IMG/VR virus record: IMGVR_UViG_3300012936_000227
Location: 1 to 21,132 of that record
DNA from: a virus
Reading direction: 5' to 3' (one strand)
DNA: 21,132 nt
Both the position numbers and the translations under genes were made by a program. The notes under the pieces were generated by a model. It searched no databases and was not told the DNA's origin. It saw only the letters and a program-made list of their open reading frames with translations. Every line of letters begins with the position of its first letter. Within the stretch, counting starts at the first letter, position 1. Shown in pieces: positions 6,754-14,258 of this stretch.

Positions 6754-7201
6754 TGATACCTAGATCATATTCTGTAATTATTTTAAATTGAAGTTTTCTA
6801 TCTTCACAAAATTCTTTTGCTGCTCTCCACTTAGCAACATTTTTTTCATAAGTTAAAACTTCAGAAATAAAAGTTTTTTTTCTTTTATTTTTAGTTTCTT
6901 TTGGAGGTAACGTTTGTCTTTGAGGTTTAACTTCAACAACATAACTTTTCAATTTTCCCTGATTATCTCTTACCTTCATAATAAAATCAGGAAAATATCT
7001 TCTAATTTTTCTTGTTGTTGGGTCAAAATACGGGATAAAAAATTCTTCAGATCCCCATTCAATAATATTATCATTTCTATCACAGTACCTCATGAAATGA
7101 ATTTCCCATGAGGATCTATATACAATATTATTTGGATCACCCTTATACTTATTAGGATTTCGTGGATGAAATCTTCCTTGATGATATTTTCCTTCTCGCA
7201 T
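6749..7201 (-). CDS. 4: gp4 head completion protein (PD-(D/E)XK-like)
   Basis: A 150-residue protein, the same length as T4 gp4, the protein that completes DNA-filled heads before tail joining. The family pattern is clear: QGRFHPRNPNKYKGD (residues 8-22), IVYRSSWEIHFMRY (26-39), EWGSEEFFIPY, then RYFPDF (D72) and YVVEVKP (E90, K92). E33, D72, E90 and K92 form a PD-(D/E)XK nuclease-like set, consistent with the proposed trimming of packaged DNA ends. It is the first gene of the minus-strand island and is preceded by a perfect late-promoter motif. The ATG at 7201 is the only good start. Confidence 0.9.
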   Translation of the reverse strand: MREGKYHQGRFHPRNPNKYKGDPNNIVYRSSWEIHFMRYCDRNDNIIEWGSEEFFIPYFDPTTRKIRRYFPDFIMKVRDNQGKLKSYVVEVKPQRQTLPPKETKNKRKKTFISEVLTYEKNVAKWRAAKEFCEDRKLQFKIITEYDLGIK

Positions 7202-7224
7202 ACATACTATATAAGGTTTTTTTG

Positions 7225-7232
7225 TATTTATA
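7225..7232 (-). promoter_or_regulatory. Perfect T4-type late promoter motif for the gp4-gp48-gp53 island
   Basis: Read on the minus strand the octamer is TATAAATA, identical to the T4 late promoter consensus. It sits 23 bp upstream of the gp4 ATG in the 34-nt divergent gap, giving a predicted start near 7215 and a leader of about a dozen bases. On the plus strand the same gap shows only weak variants (TATATAAG at 7208-7215) ahead of gp54. The position in a true intergenic gap makes chance occurrence less likely than elsewhere. Confidence 0.58.
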
Positions 7233-7235
7233 TAA

Positions 7236-7946
7236 ATGGCAAGGCCACTACCAAGACCTAGAAGTATAGATCAATTAAAAAAGAGTATACTAAATCCGTC
7301 AACAACATCTAACTATATTTGTCAATTTGCCGCTCCATCTCTAGGTGTTGAATCATCTATTGCAGTAGACTTCAAAGAATCTGCAGTAAGCACTCTAGGT
7401 GCAGAATTTAATTCTTCTGAAAATCGAGATTTGTTAGCAGTATCTTGTTCGGAGGCAACATTACCTGGATCTACTTTAGCAACATATGATATTGATAATG
7501 CATATCATGGAGTAAGTGAGAAAATGGCATATAGAAGAATATATGACGATAGATCAGATTTTACTTTTATTGTAGATAGAGATTATTATATTATTAGATT
7601 TTTTGAACATTGGATTTCTTATATAGTAGGAGAAACTAGTAACAGTTTACCAAACGGTCAAAATTATTCATATAAAGTAAAATATCCAAAAAATTATAGA
7701 AGTGATAATTTATACATAACAAAATTTGAAAAAGATTATCTTAATAACAATACTAGATTAACTTACAAATTTATTGGCGCATATCCACTTTCAATAGTTA
7801 GTATGCCTGTAAGTTATGATCAATCACAATTATTAAAATGTACGGTTTCATTTACATACCTCAGATATATTGTTAATCCAGTTAGAGATGGAGGTGATGA
7901 TACTTTAATTGGAGATGGATTTGATCCTAACCAAGGATTAGCTTAA
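7236..7946 (+). CDS. 54: gp54-like baseplate tail-tube initiator
   Basis: A 236-residue protein (T4 gp54 is about 320) assigned to gp54, which with gp48 forms the platform for tail-tube polymerisation. Features are the start ARPLPRPRSIDQLKKSILNP, a central CSEATLPGSTLATYDIDNAYHGVSEKMAYRR (written here in part: EATLPG..YDI), and FTFIVDRDYYIIRFFEHW, a beta-rich pattern typical of tail-tube-fold proteins (gp19, gp48, gp54). The end (PLSIVSMPVSYDQSQLLK) again fits tube-like proteins. It opens the second plus-strand block, diverging from gp4. Its neighbours gp26 and the hub genes match the order of the T4 hub cluster in rearranged form. Confidence 0.83.
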   Translation: MARPLPRPRSIDQLKKSILNPSTTSNYICQFAAPSLGVESSIAVDFKESAVSTLGAEFNSSENRDLLAVSCSEATLPGSTLATYDIDNAYHGVSEKMAYRRIYDDRSDFTFIVDRDYYIIRFFEHWISYIVGETSNSLPNGQNYSYKVKYPKNYRSDNLYITKFEKDYLNNNTRLTYKFIGAYPLSIVSMPVSYDQSQLLKCTVSFTYLRYIVNPVRDGGDDTLIGDGFDPNQGLA

Positions 7947-7952
7947 TAAATA
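7945..7952 (+). promoter_or_regulatory. Candidate late promoter ahead of gp26
   Basis: AATAAATA overlaps the gp54 stop codon and lies 26 bp before the gp26 ATG. It carries the ATAAATA core of late promoters of T4-like cyanophages. A Shine-Dalgarno-like GGAG at 7972-7975 precedes the ATG. It could start a transcript for gp26 and the long hub gene series. Chance occurrence in AT-rich DNA is possible. Confidence 0.48.
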
Positions 7953-7978
7953 AAAATAACTGAATTGTATCGGAGATT

Positions 7979-8698
7979 ATGCCTTTACCAAAAATTAGTA
8001 CTCCAACATATGAGTTGGAGTTACCATCAACTGGAAAAAATATTAAATATAGACCATTTTTAGTAAGAGAAGAAAAACTACTAGTAATTGCTTTAGAAAG
8101 TGAAGACACTAAACAAATTACAACAGCAATTAAGACAGTAATTAAAAATTGCATTCAAAGTAGAGGATTAGAAGTTGAGACTCTTCCTACATTTGATATT
8201 GAATTTTTATTTTTAAATATTAGAGCAAAATCTGTAGGTGAAGAAATTGAAGTTAATGTTACTTGCCCAGATGATGAAACTACAACTGTGCCTATTAAGA
8301 TTAATGTAGATCGTATTAAAGTACAGAAGGATAAATCACATACAAATAAAATTAAAGTTGATGATTCTTTAATGATGGAAATGAAATATCCATCTCTTGA
8401 ACAATTTATTAAGAGCAATTTTGATTTTAATGATGGAAATCAAATGGAACAATCATTTGATTTAATTTCTAGTTGTGTTGATAAAATTTATAATGAAGAA
8501 GAAGCATGGGATTCCTCTGATGTAACTAAAAGTGAGATTATTGAATTCCTTGAGCAAATGAATTCTGGTCAATTTAAAGAGATTGAAACTTTCTTTGAAA
8601 CTATGCCAAAACTTTCACATACTATTAAAGTAAAAAATCCAAATACTAAAGTTACAAGTAGTGTCACTCTGGAGGGACTATCAAGTTTTTTCGCGTAG
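7979..8698 (+). CDS. 26: gp26-like baseplate hub / tail assembly chaperone-type protein
   Basis: A 239-residue protein assigned to gp26 (T4 gp26 is about 208 residues). It has the typical start MPLPKISTPTYELELPSTGK, then KYRPFLVREEKLLVIALES, DIEFLFLNIRAKSVGE and VTCPDDETT, where the CP..D stretch is common to gp26-like proteins of many T4-like phages. The C-terminus contains QFKEIETFFETMPKLSHTIK. A GGAG at 7972-7975 serves as ribosome-binding site. The last codons, AGT TTT TTC GCG TAG, include a perfect -1 slippery heptamer that would carry ribosomes into the next small gene (see the regulatory entry at 8671-8692). Placement between a tube-like gene and tape-measure-like genes is that of a tail assembly chaperone. 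Confidence 0.85.
   Translation: MPLPKISTPTYELELPSTGKNIKYRPFLVREEKLLVIALESEDTKQITTAIKTVIKNCIQSRGLEVETLPTFDIEFLFLNIRAKSVGEEIEVNVTCPDDETTTVPIKINVDRIKVQKDKSHTNKIKVDDSLMMEMKYPSLEQFIKSNFDFNDGNQMEQSFDLISSCVDKIYNEEEAWDSSDVTKSEIIEFLEQMNSGQFKEIETFFETMPKLSHTIKVKNPNTKVTSSVTLEGLSSFFA
8671..8692 (+). promoter_or_regulatory. Predicted programmed -1 ribosomal frameshift site
   Basis: The heptamer T TTT TTC (8686-8692) lies in the X XXY YYZ register relative to the gp26 frame, four codons before the gp26 stop inclusive. A Shine-Dalgarno-like GGAGGG at 8671-8676 is 9 nt upstream, the arrangement that stimulates -1 shifting in E. coli dnaX. After slipping, reading continues CGC GTA GGG ATG and enters the 57-residue ORF at 8701 without a stop. 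The product would be the first 238 residues of gp26, then RVG, then the 57-residue protein: about 298 residues. No strong downstream hairpin is evident. Sequence facts are direct; use in vivo is inferred. Confidence 0.6.
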
Positions 8699-8700
8699 GG

Positions 8701-8874
8701 ATGTCTCATATGAATTTGAGTAATTATTTTGAACTTAATTTTTCGTTGATGCAATACCATAAATACTCATTGACAGAGATTGAAAATATGATTCCTTGGG
8801 AGAGAGATATTTACGTTGCTATGTTGCAGAACCACCTTGAAGAAGAAAAACTAAAACAGCAACACAATGCCTAA
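8701..8874 (+). CDS. Small 57-residue protein, gp51 position, likely frameshift partner of gp26
   Basis: This short gene encodes 57 residues: it begins MSHMNLSNYFELNFSLMQ, has HKYSLTEIENMIPWERDIY (residues 20-38) and ends in a charged helix LQNHLEEEKLKQQHNA. The motif IENMxPWERDxYxxML is typical of the small second parts of tail assembly chaperones. It follows gp26, where T4-like cyanophages are annotated with gp51 (baseplate hub assembly catalyst); T4 gp51 is much longer, so that name is only positional. The ATG at 8701 has no proper ribosome-binding site; ATG 8710 is preceded by AGGG with 9-nt spacing and could be an independent start. The 3' end overlaps the next gene by 8 nt. Confidence 0.78.
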   Translation: MSHMNLSNYFELNFSLMQYHKYSLTEIENMIPWERDIYVAMLQNHLEEEKLKQQHNA

Positions 8875-11380
8875 GAAAGAGACTATAAGCATAAGAATTC
8901 TTAAACTACTCAATCTTGAGAGTGAGTTTGAGATGTCTTATGAAGAATATTCTCGTAACTTAAAAGAGGCTCTTGCTGCTGCTAGATTACTTAAATCAAA
9001 ATTTTCTTCTGAGGAAGCGGAATTATTACTTAAAGAATATAAAAGGATAAGAAATAAAAAAGGAAGATTTACTATAAATCCTAAAAAGGAGAGTGTTAAT
9101 ACAGGACCAGAACCAAAAGTTAATAAAAAGAAAGCAATAGCATTTTTAACGGGAAGTAAAGAAAAACCTATAAAAACAGAATCAAAAAGTAAAGCACCTT
9201 CCTATACAAATAAAGAAGAAAAAACAAAAAATAAATCAATATCATTATTGCAAAAAATATCATCAACAATTGATAAAATTCATAAGAATGTATTGACTCT
9301 TAATAAAATATTAACTTCCTCTAATGAAAAAGATAGAAGACAACAAGTAAGATCAAGGAGAAAAGCACAAGAAACACGTCTTGAATCTAAAGTTTTTGAT
9401 GGATTTATAAAAGCAACTAAAGAAATACTCAAACCGTTTAAGTCTATTTTTGATAGAATACTACAGTTTTTGGTGTTTACTTTCTTAGGTAGATTATTTA
9501 CAATGTTTAGTGACTGGGCAGGTAATCCAGAAAACGAGAAAAAAGTTAATAATCTTTTCAGATTTTTGAAGGACTTTGCTCCTGCACTTACTACAGCAGC
9601 GTTTTTATTTTTAACTCCTTTTGGAGCTTTTATTGGTTCTGTAATAAAAATTGCAGGTGGAATGACTAAGAGATTACTTACTCTGATACCAAAATTATTA
9701 CTGTTTGCAAAGAGACATCCAATTGCAACTGCAGTAGTTTTGACTGCGTTATCTGCAGGAAAATTATTTTTGGATTCAAAAGGTGCTGGTGAAAAGGCAA
9801 TAGAAGAGGAAAAGAAAAAATTAGGTAGAGAATTAACTGCAGAAGAGGAAACTAAAGTAATTCAAGATAAGTTCTTGTCAAATCCAATATTGAATCCTAT
9901 TGCTAATTTTATGATTCCAACATTGACTGATCAGGTAACTGCTGATGATAAACCAGAAGATGAAAAAAATATTGGTGATAGAACATTAGATTTTGGTGGA
10001 GGAATTTTTGATAGTATAAATCAGTTCTTACCAGACTTTAGTGGTATATTTACTGGAGAGTTTAATAAGGGTGGAATCTTTAGTGGAATAGTAGATAAAA
10101 ATACTGGAACAAGCGTGTCTGGATTTGGTAAAGATACTCAATTCTTACCAATGGCAGACGGTAAGAGTGGTGTTGTTGTACAACCAGGAGAAATCGTTAT
10201 GAATAAAGAGCAGCAGAAAAAACTTGCTGCCGATACTGGAATAGATCCAAGAGAATATGTACCTGGACCTAAAAAAGGTAAGTTACAGAAATTTGCTTCT
10301 GGTGGAATGATAGGATCTAATCCAAATTATGAGACTGCATATAAGACAATTGGTTCAAACTTCCCATCAGCAAAACCACATCATATTGCTGGTGCTCTTG
10401 GTAATTTTGAAACTGAAGCACCTGGATTAAAACCAAATACCTATCAAATAGGTGGTGGTCCTGGTCGTGGTATTGCTCAATGGGAAATTGATCATTCTGG
10501 AAATAATTATATGGGTAGATGGCCAAAAGCAGAAGAAATGTATGGAAAGGGAGTAATTAATAGTTTAAAAGACCAATTGAATTTTATGAAATGGGAAATG
10601 GAAACGGGACACCCTCTTCCAGATGGAAGACCAAATCTTCCTTATGGAAGAGCAACTAAAGATACTTGGTTGGGATCTCCAAATTTGAGAAGCGCAACTT
10701 TAAACTTTATGAAGGCATATGAAGCTCCTGGTATTCCTCACACTAACAGAAGACTTGCCAATGCAAAGAAATTTTTAGATCTATCTAAAAATTTTGGTTC
10801 AAAAAAACAAATGGTATCATCTCCTTCATTACAATCATCTTCTTCATCACAAAAGAAAGATATATTTGAACCATTCAAAACAGCATATAAAAACTATGAG
10901 TCTTTTAGAGATAGTGAAGATGGTCAAATGTTGCAGTCTCTCATAAAAAATATTTTTGGATTTAAAGGTGGAGGAAAAGTAAAAGAAGGAACGGGTATGA
11001 ATATTCCTGGAGCAACTGATGATAGACAATTAGTATCATTAAGGGTTCAACCAGGAGAATATCTAAAAGTGTTTACAAAAGATTTTGTAGATAAAGGTGG
11101 AATGGATATTATGAATCAACTTCAATCTAGGTTAGATTCAGATTCAAATGCTAGAAAAAGTGGCATTAAACCTTTAGATATGAATAGATACATTCCAGAA
11201 TCTCCATCTACATCTAACGGAGGTATTCAGATTATTAACCTACCATCGGAAGTTATTTCTTCTGGAGCACCTAATATAGCAAAGAAACCACAAGAAACGG
11301 TTCCAAGTTTTGAAGCAGTATCTTCATCATCTATTAATAATAGAATGGCAATAGCAACTATTTACGGAATGATGGAGTAA
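8867..11380 (+). CDS. Tape-measure/hub-like protein A with phage tail lysozyme domain
   Basis: An 837-residue protein. The N-terminal third is highly charged and helical, with an RRQQVRSRRKAQETRLESK stretch near 162-180 followed by FLVFTFLGRLF. Two hydrophobic segments follow (LTTAAFLFLTPFGAFIGSVI near 241-260 and the AVVLTALSAGKLFL region near 289-302), as in tape-measure proteins. A lysozyme-like domain of the phage tail lysozyme type (Phage_lysozyme2) lies at about 480-640: HHIAGALGNFETEA with candidate catalytic E517, GRGIAQWE, then DQLNFMKWEME. Gly-rich joints such as FNKGG, FASGGM and FKGGGK separate segments. It occupies the slot after gp26 and the small chaperone-like gene, where tape measures usually are; T4 has gp29 (about 590 residues) in the equivalent role. 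It shares its N-terminal layout with the next gene. Tape-measure role is inferred; lysozyme domain is fairly clear. Confidence 0.72.
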   Translation: MPKKETISIRILKLLNLESEFEMSYEEYSRNLKEALAAARLLKSKFSSEEAELLLKEYKRIRNKKGRFTINPKKESVNTGPEPKVNKKKAIAFLTGSKEKPIKTESKSKAPSYTNKEEKTKNKSISLLQKISSTIDKIHKNVLTLNKILTSSNEKDRRQQVRSRRKAQETRLESKVFDGFIKATKEILKPFKSIFDRILQFLVFTFLGRLFTMFSDWAGNPENEKKVNNLFRFLKDFAPALTTAAFLFLTPFGAFIGSVIKIAGGMTKRLLTLIPKLLLFAKRHPIATAVVLTALSAGKLFLDSKGAGEKAIEEEKKKLGRELTAEEETKVIQDKFLSNPILNPIANFMIPTLTDQVTADDKPEDEKNIGDRTLDFGGGIFDSINQFLPDFSGIFTGEFNKGGIFSGIVDKNTGTSVSGFGKDTQFLPMADGKSGVVVQPGEIVMNKEQQKKLAADTGIDPREYVPGPKKGKLQKFASGGMIGSNPNYETAYKTIGSNFPSAKPHHIAGALGNFETEAPGLKPNTYQIGGGPGRGIAQWEIDHSGNNYMGRWPKAEEMYGKGVINSLKDQLNFMKWEMETGHPLPDGRPNLPYGRATKDTWLGSPNLRSATLNFMKAYEAPGIPHTNRRLANAKKFLDLSKNFGSKKQMVSSPSLQSSSSSQKKDIFEPFKTAYKNYESFRDSEDGQMLQSLIKNIFGFKGGGKVKEGTGMNIPGATDDRQLVSLRVQPGEYLKVFTKDFVDKGGMDIMNQLQSRLDSDSNARKSGIKPLDMNRYIPESPSTSNGGIQIINLPSEVISSGAPNIAKKPQETVPSFEAVSSSSINNRMAIATIYGMME

Positions 11381-11384
11381 ACTA

Positions 11385-14258
11385 ATGAGACTAAATACCC
11401 CAAAATTTCTTCCAGGATCTTCTCCAAAATCTACAACAATAGTTCCAAAAACTAAAAAAGTTCCTCTAGGATCAATATCTTCTCTTACAGTAACTCCAAA
11501 AACTAAAAAAACTTCTGATAAAGATCCATTAATTAATATTTTAAAAAAATCTATATTAATTAATAAAAATCTAGAAAAAATCAATAAGTCTCTAATTAAA
11601 AATCAGAATAAAAAGAGAATACAATCTAATAGGAAAAAACGTAAAGACGAAGAAGATAGACTTGAAGGTAAAGCACTAACCGGAGAGAAAAAATCTAAAG
11701 AAGAAGGTGGTCAGAAAAAACCATCCTTCCTTCAAAGAATACAAGACTTCCTAGGATATACTTTTTTGGGGTGGTTATTTGAAAACACTAAAAAATATTT
11801 ACCGAGAATATTAGAAATTATTAATGTTTTAAAACCCATTACAAAATTTTTAACCAATACATTTAAATTGATTGGTGAAGCATTAATTACTTTTATTGAT
11901 ACTGGATATGATTTAATTGATAAATTTGGTAAATGGAAATCTAAGAATATTGATGGAACCAGCTTTGAAAAAATATTTAATCCTGTAATTGATAATTTAG
12001 AAACGGTTGCAAATCTTACATTGATTGCAGCAATGATTTCTATGACTGCTAAAGGCGGTATGGGTAGAAATAATAGACCTAGAAACCCTAAAGGTAGAAA
12101 TAATAGACCTAGAACAGGTAGAAATAATAGACCTAGAACAGGTAGAAATATTAGACCCAGAGGAGTTACTGGAACTCGTAAAGATAGACTTTTTAGAAAT
12201 CCATTTAGAAGAAAGCCTTCAATTACTGGAACTCGCAAGGATAGATTCTTTAGGAATCCATTTAGACAAAAACCAAAACCTACAGGAACAAGAGGATATA
12301 GATTCAGGGAAAGACTAGAAAAAATTAATCCAGTAAGAAAGAGAGCACCTGTTACAACAGGTAGTGGTACAACAATACAAATTTTAAAAGATAGAATAAA
12401 GTTTTTAGAGAATAGAATAAAAAAACTTCTTACTACTATAGGAGATCAAACAAAAAGAATATCTGATGCTGCTTTAAGACGAGCGCCAGTAATAGCATCA
12501 GAACTAAAAAAACGTGCAGATATTACTTTTGATGCTGTAAAAAGTGCTATACAAAAAGGTAAATTTAAAGCAAACCAACTTGTTGAGTTAGCAAAACCTC
12601 TACTAGGTAGAATAGTGAGTAGTGGGAAAGCAGGTTTAACTTCTGCTAAATCACTATTAAGACCTTTATTAAAACCATTGCAAACTCCAATTAGATCAAT
12701 ACCATTTATTGGTGCTCTAATTGATTTTGGTATTAATACTTTTATATTTGGAGATTCACCAGGTGAAGCAGCATTTAAAGCAGCATTTGCGGGTATACTT
12801 GGTGCAATTGGTGGTGCTGCTGGTAGTATTGCTCCCGGTCCAGGTACATTTATTGGTGCGACTTTAGGGGGTATGCTTGGAGATAAAATAGGAGGATGGA
12901 TTTACAATAAAACTATTGGAAGTGGTTCAGGTGAAGAAAAGAAAGCAGGTGAACTTGAATTAAATCAATTTAATAAAGGTGGTACTATAGAGAAAAGTGA
13001 TAGTCAAATTTCTAGAAAATCCAAGAAAGATATAAAAGAAGTAGAGAAATTAAAAATTAAAAGATTACCAACTACATATGGAAAACTTAATGAAATAGAA
13101 ACTGTTAAAAAAATATTCCCTACATCAATAGATCCTACAGAATTCCAAAGTCCGTATAATTTTATAAAAAATAGTACTTTAATTGGAAAACAAGTACCAT
13201 TTTATGGACCGCTATTTAATTTATTTGGTAAATCATTGTTAGGAAATACAAGTACTAATTATGATATAGGTATGATTAGTGTTGGTATTGCATCATTAGT
13301 TGGACATATATTTAAGACTGGACTTAAAAAAGAAAAATCATTATATGATATTTTTCAAAATCTTCCACAGTTAATTTACAATGCTACTGAGAGATTTTTA
13401 GTTTCTTTCTCTGAAAAAATATTAAATGAATTAGAAGTTCAACTGGAATTAAAATCAATTTACAACAGTACATTGTTAAAGGTTGATGATAAAAAAGATG
13501 AACCATCTGGATCTACCTATGGTCCTCAGTCAATACCAACAGAGAGAGACAGTGCTAGTGGTGCAGATACTTCTAAAAGTATTCCACAAATTGTAAACAG
13601 TGATTGGTCGCCAGTTTTAAATCTGATCTATAAGTATGAAGCTGGTAGTGGTGGATATGAATCAATGTATCCTAGTACTACACTTCCAGGTGCAACTAAA
13701 ATGACTATCGCAGAAGTTGCTTCTAAAGCAACTGGAGCAGTAGGTGCTTGGCAAAACATGCCAAGATTTTTGAATGAAAGAGCAAGAGCAGTTGGTTTAG
13801 ATCCAAACACAGCGTTATATAATGAAGAAAACCAGGAAAAAATTGCGATTTATTTGATTGGTGAGGGTCAGGCAAATGTGACGAAGGAAATGGCAAAAAA
13901 TAATCCTAAAGAAGCAATGCTTAGACTCTCAAGAGTTTGGGCTGCAATTCCTAAGGATGATAGTGGTGTGAGTTTTTATGCTGGTGTGGGTGATAATGCT
14001 GCTCATATTAAACCTCAACAAATGTATGATGCTTTTGAAAAATTAAAAGGTGGTGGAACTCCAATCAAAACACCTCAACCAAGATCATTCAAATCATTAC
14101 AAGAAAAGACTTCATATGAGAATGGTATAATTATTTTAATTAAACGTGAAAAGGAGATTGTACATACACCAATAAATAATAATGGAATGAGTATTATTAG
14201 AACTTCAAACAATAATTCAACATTAAATCCAAAAAAATTAGAATCTTTCATGAAATAA
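11385..14258 (+). CDS. Tape-measure/hub-like protein B with muramidase/transglycosylase-like domain
   Basis: A 957-residue paralogue of the preceding protein. The N-terminus again has a helical INILKKSILINKNLEKINK stretch, a very basic KKRIQSNRKKRKDEEDRLEGK, then FLQRIQDFLGYTFLGWLFE. Residues 227-310 are a run of Arg-rich tandem repeats (see the repeat entries). A Gly/Ala-rich hydrophobic region (FAGILGAIGGAAGSIAPGPG, about 468-487) suggests a membrane-active segment. At about 740-900 there is a domain like lambda-type muramidase/lytic transglycosylase: IYKYEAGSGGYESMYP with candidate catalytic E752, GAVGAWQNMP, and later IAIYLIGEGQ. The gene starts 4 nt after protein A and its stop abuts the start of the gp27-like gene. 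A role in tail length, hub assembly and peptidoglycan penetration is inferred; substrate is not proven. Confidence 0.7.
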   Translation: MRLNTPKFLPGSSPKSTTIVPKTKKVPLGSISSLTVTPKTKKTSDKDPLINILKKSILINKNLEKINKSLIKNQNKKRIQSNRKKRKDEEDRLEGKALTGEKKSKEEGGQKKPSFLQRIQDFLGYTFLGWLFENTKKYLPRILEIINVLKPITKFLTNTFKLIGEALITFIDTGYDLIDKFGKWKSKNIDGTSFEKIFNPVIDNLETVANLTLIAAMISMTAKGGMGRNNRPRNPKGRNNRPRTGRNNRPRTGRNIRPRGVTGTRKDRLFRNPFRRKPSITGTRKDRFFRNPFRQKPKPTGTRGYRFRERLEKINPVRKRAPVTTGSGTTIQILKDRIKFLENRIKKLLTTIGDQTKRISDAALRRAPVIASELKKRADITFDAVKSAIQKGKFKANQLVELAKPLLGRIVSSGKAGLTSAKSLLRPLLKPLQTPIRSIPFIGALIDFGINTFIFGDSPGEAAFKAAFAGILGAIGGAAGSIAPGPGTFIGATLGGMLGDKIGGWIYNKTIGSGSGEEKKAGELELNQFNKGGTIEKSDSQISRKSKKDIKEVEKLKIKRLPTTYGKLNEIETVKKIFPTSIDPTEFQSPYNFIKNSTLIGKQVPFYGPLFNLFGKSLLGNTSTNYDIGMISVGIASLVGHIFKTGLKKEKSLYDIFQNLPQLIYNATERFLVSFSEKILNELEVQLELKSIYNSTLLKVDDKKDEPSGSTYGPQSIPTERDSASGADTSKSIPQIVNSDWSPVLNLIYKYEAGSGGYESMYPSTTLPGATKMTIAEVASKATGAVGAWQNMPRFLNERARAVGLDPNTALYNEENQEKIAIYLIGEGQANVTKEMAKNNPKEAMLRLSRVWAAIPKDDSGVSFYAGVGDNAAHIKPQQMYDAFEKLKGGGTPIKTPQPRSFKSLQEKTSYENGIIILIKREKEIVHTPINNNGMSIIRTSNNNSTLNPKKLESFMK
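12063..12164 (+). repeat. Arg-rich tandem repeat GRNNRPR(T) in protein B
   Basis: Four tandem units encode GRNNRPRNPK, GRNNRPRT, GRNNRPRT and GRNIRPRG. The first is 30 nt and the others 24 nt; units two and three are identical at the DNA level, and the first shares its opening 22 nt with them. Near-identity at third positions points to recent expansion by slippage or unequal recombination. The encoded stretch is strongly basic and probably disordered. Confidence 0.85.
12168..12314 (+). repeat. 57-nt repeat TGTRKDRxFRNPFRxKP in protein B
   Basis: Two near-identical 51-nt copies (12168-12218 and 12225-12275), each followed by a 6-nt spacer, encode TGTRKDRLFRNPFRRKP and TGTRKDRFFRNPFRQKP, giving a 57-nt period. 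A third, diverged copy (TGTRGYRFRER) begins at 12282. It directly follows the GRNNRPR repeats, so about 85 residues are made of two different basic repeat families. Confidence 0.82.

Noticed and set aside
7231-7238. Plus-strand TATAAATG as a late promoter for gp54
   Set aside because: It includes the gp54 start codon, so it cannot give a leader; the perfect motif in this gap faces the other way.
7946-7978. Possible terminator between gp54 and gp26
   Set aside because: The gap is AT-rich but no stable inverted repeat is visible.
8770-8775. TTGACA inside the 57-residue ORF as a promoter for protein A
   Set aside because: No acceptable -10 box is found at 16-18 bp downstream.
11732-12238. Minus-strand 168-codon open frame with Leu/Pro-rich repeats
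   Set aside because: It is antisense to the Arg-rich repeats of protein B; its repetition is only the mirror of those repeats, and it has no ribosome-binding site or recognisable family.
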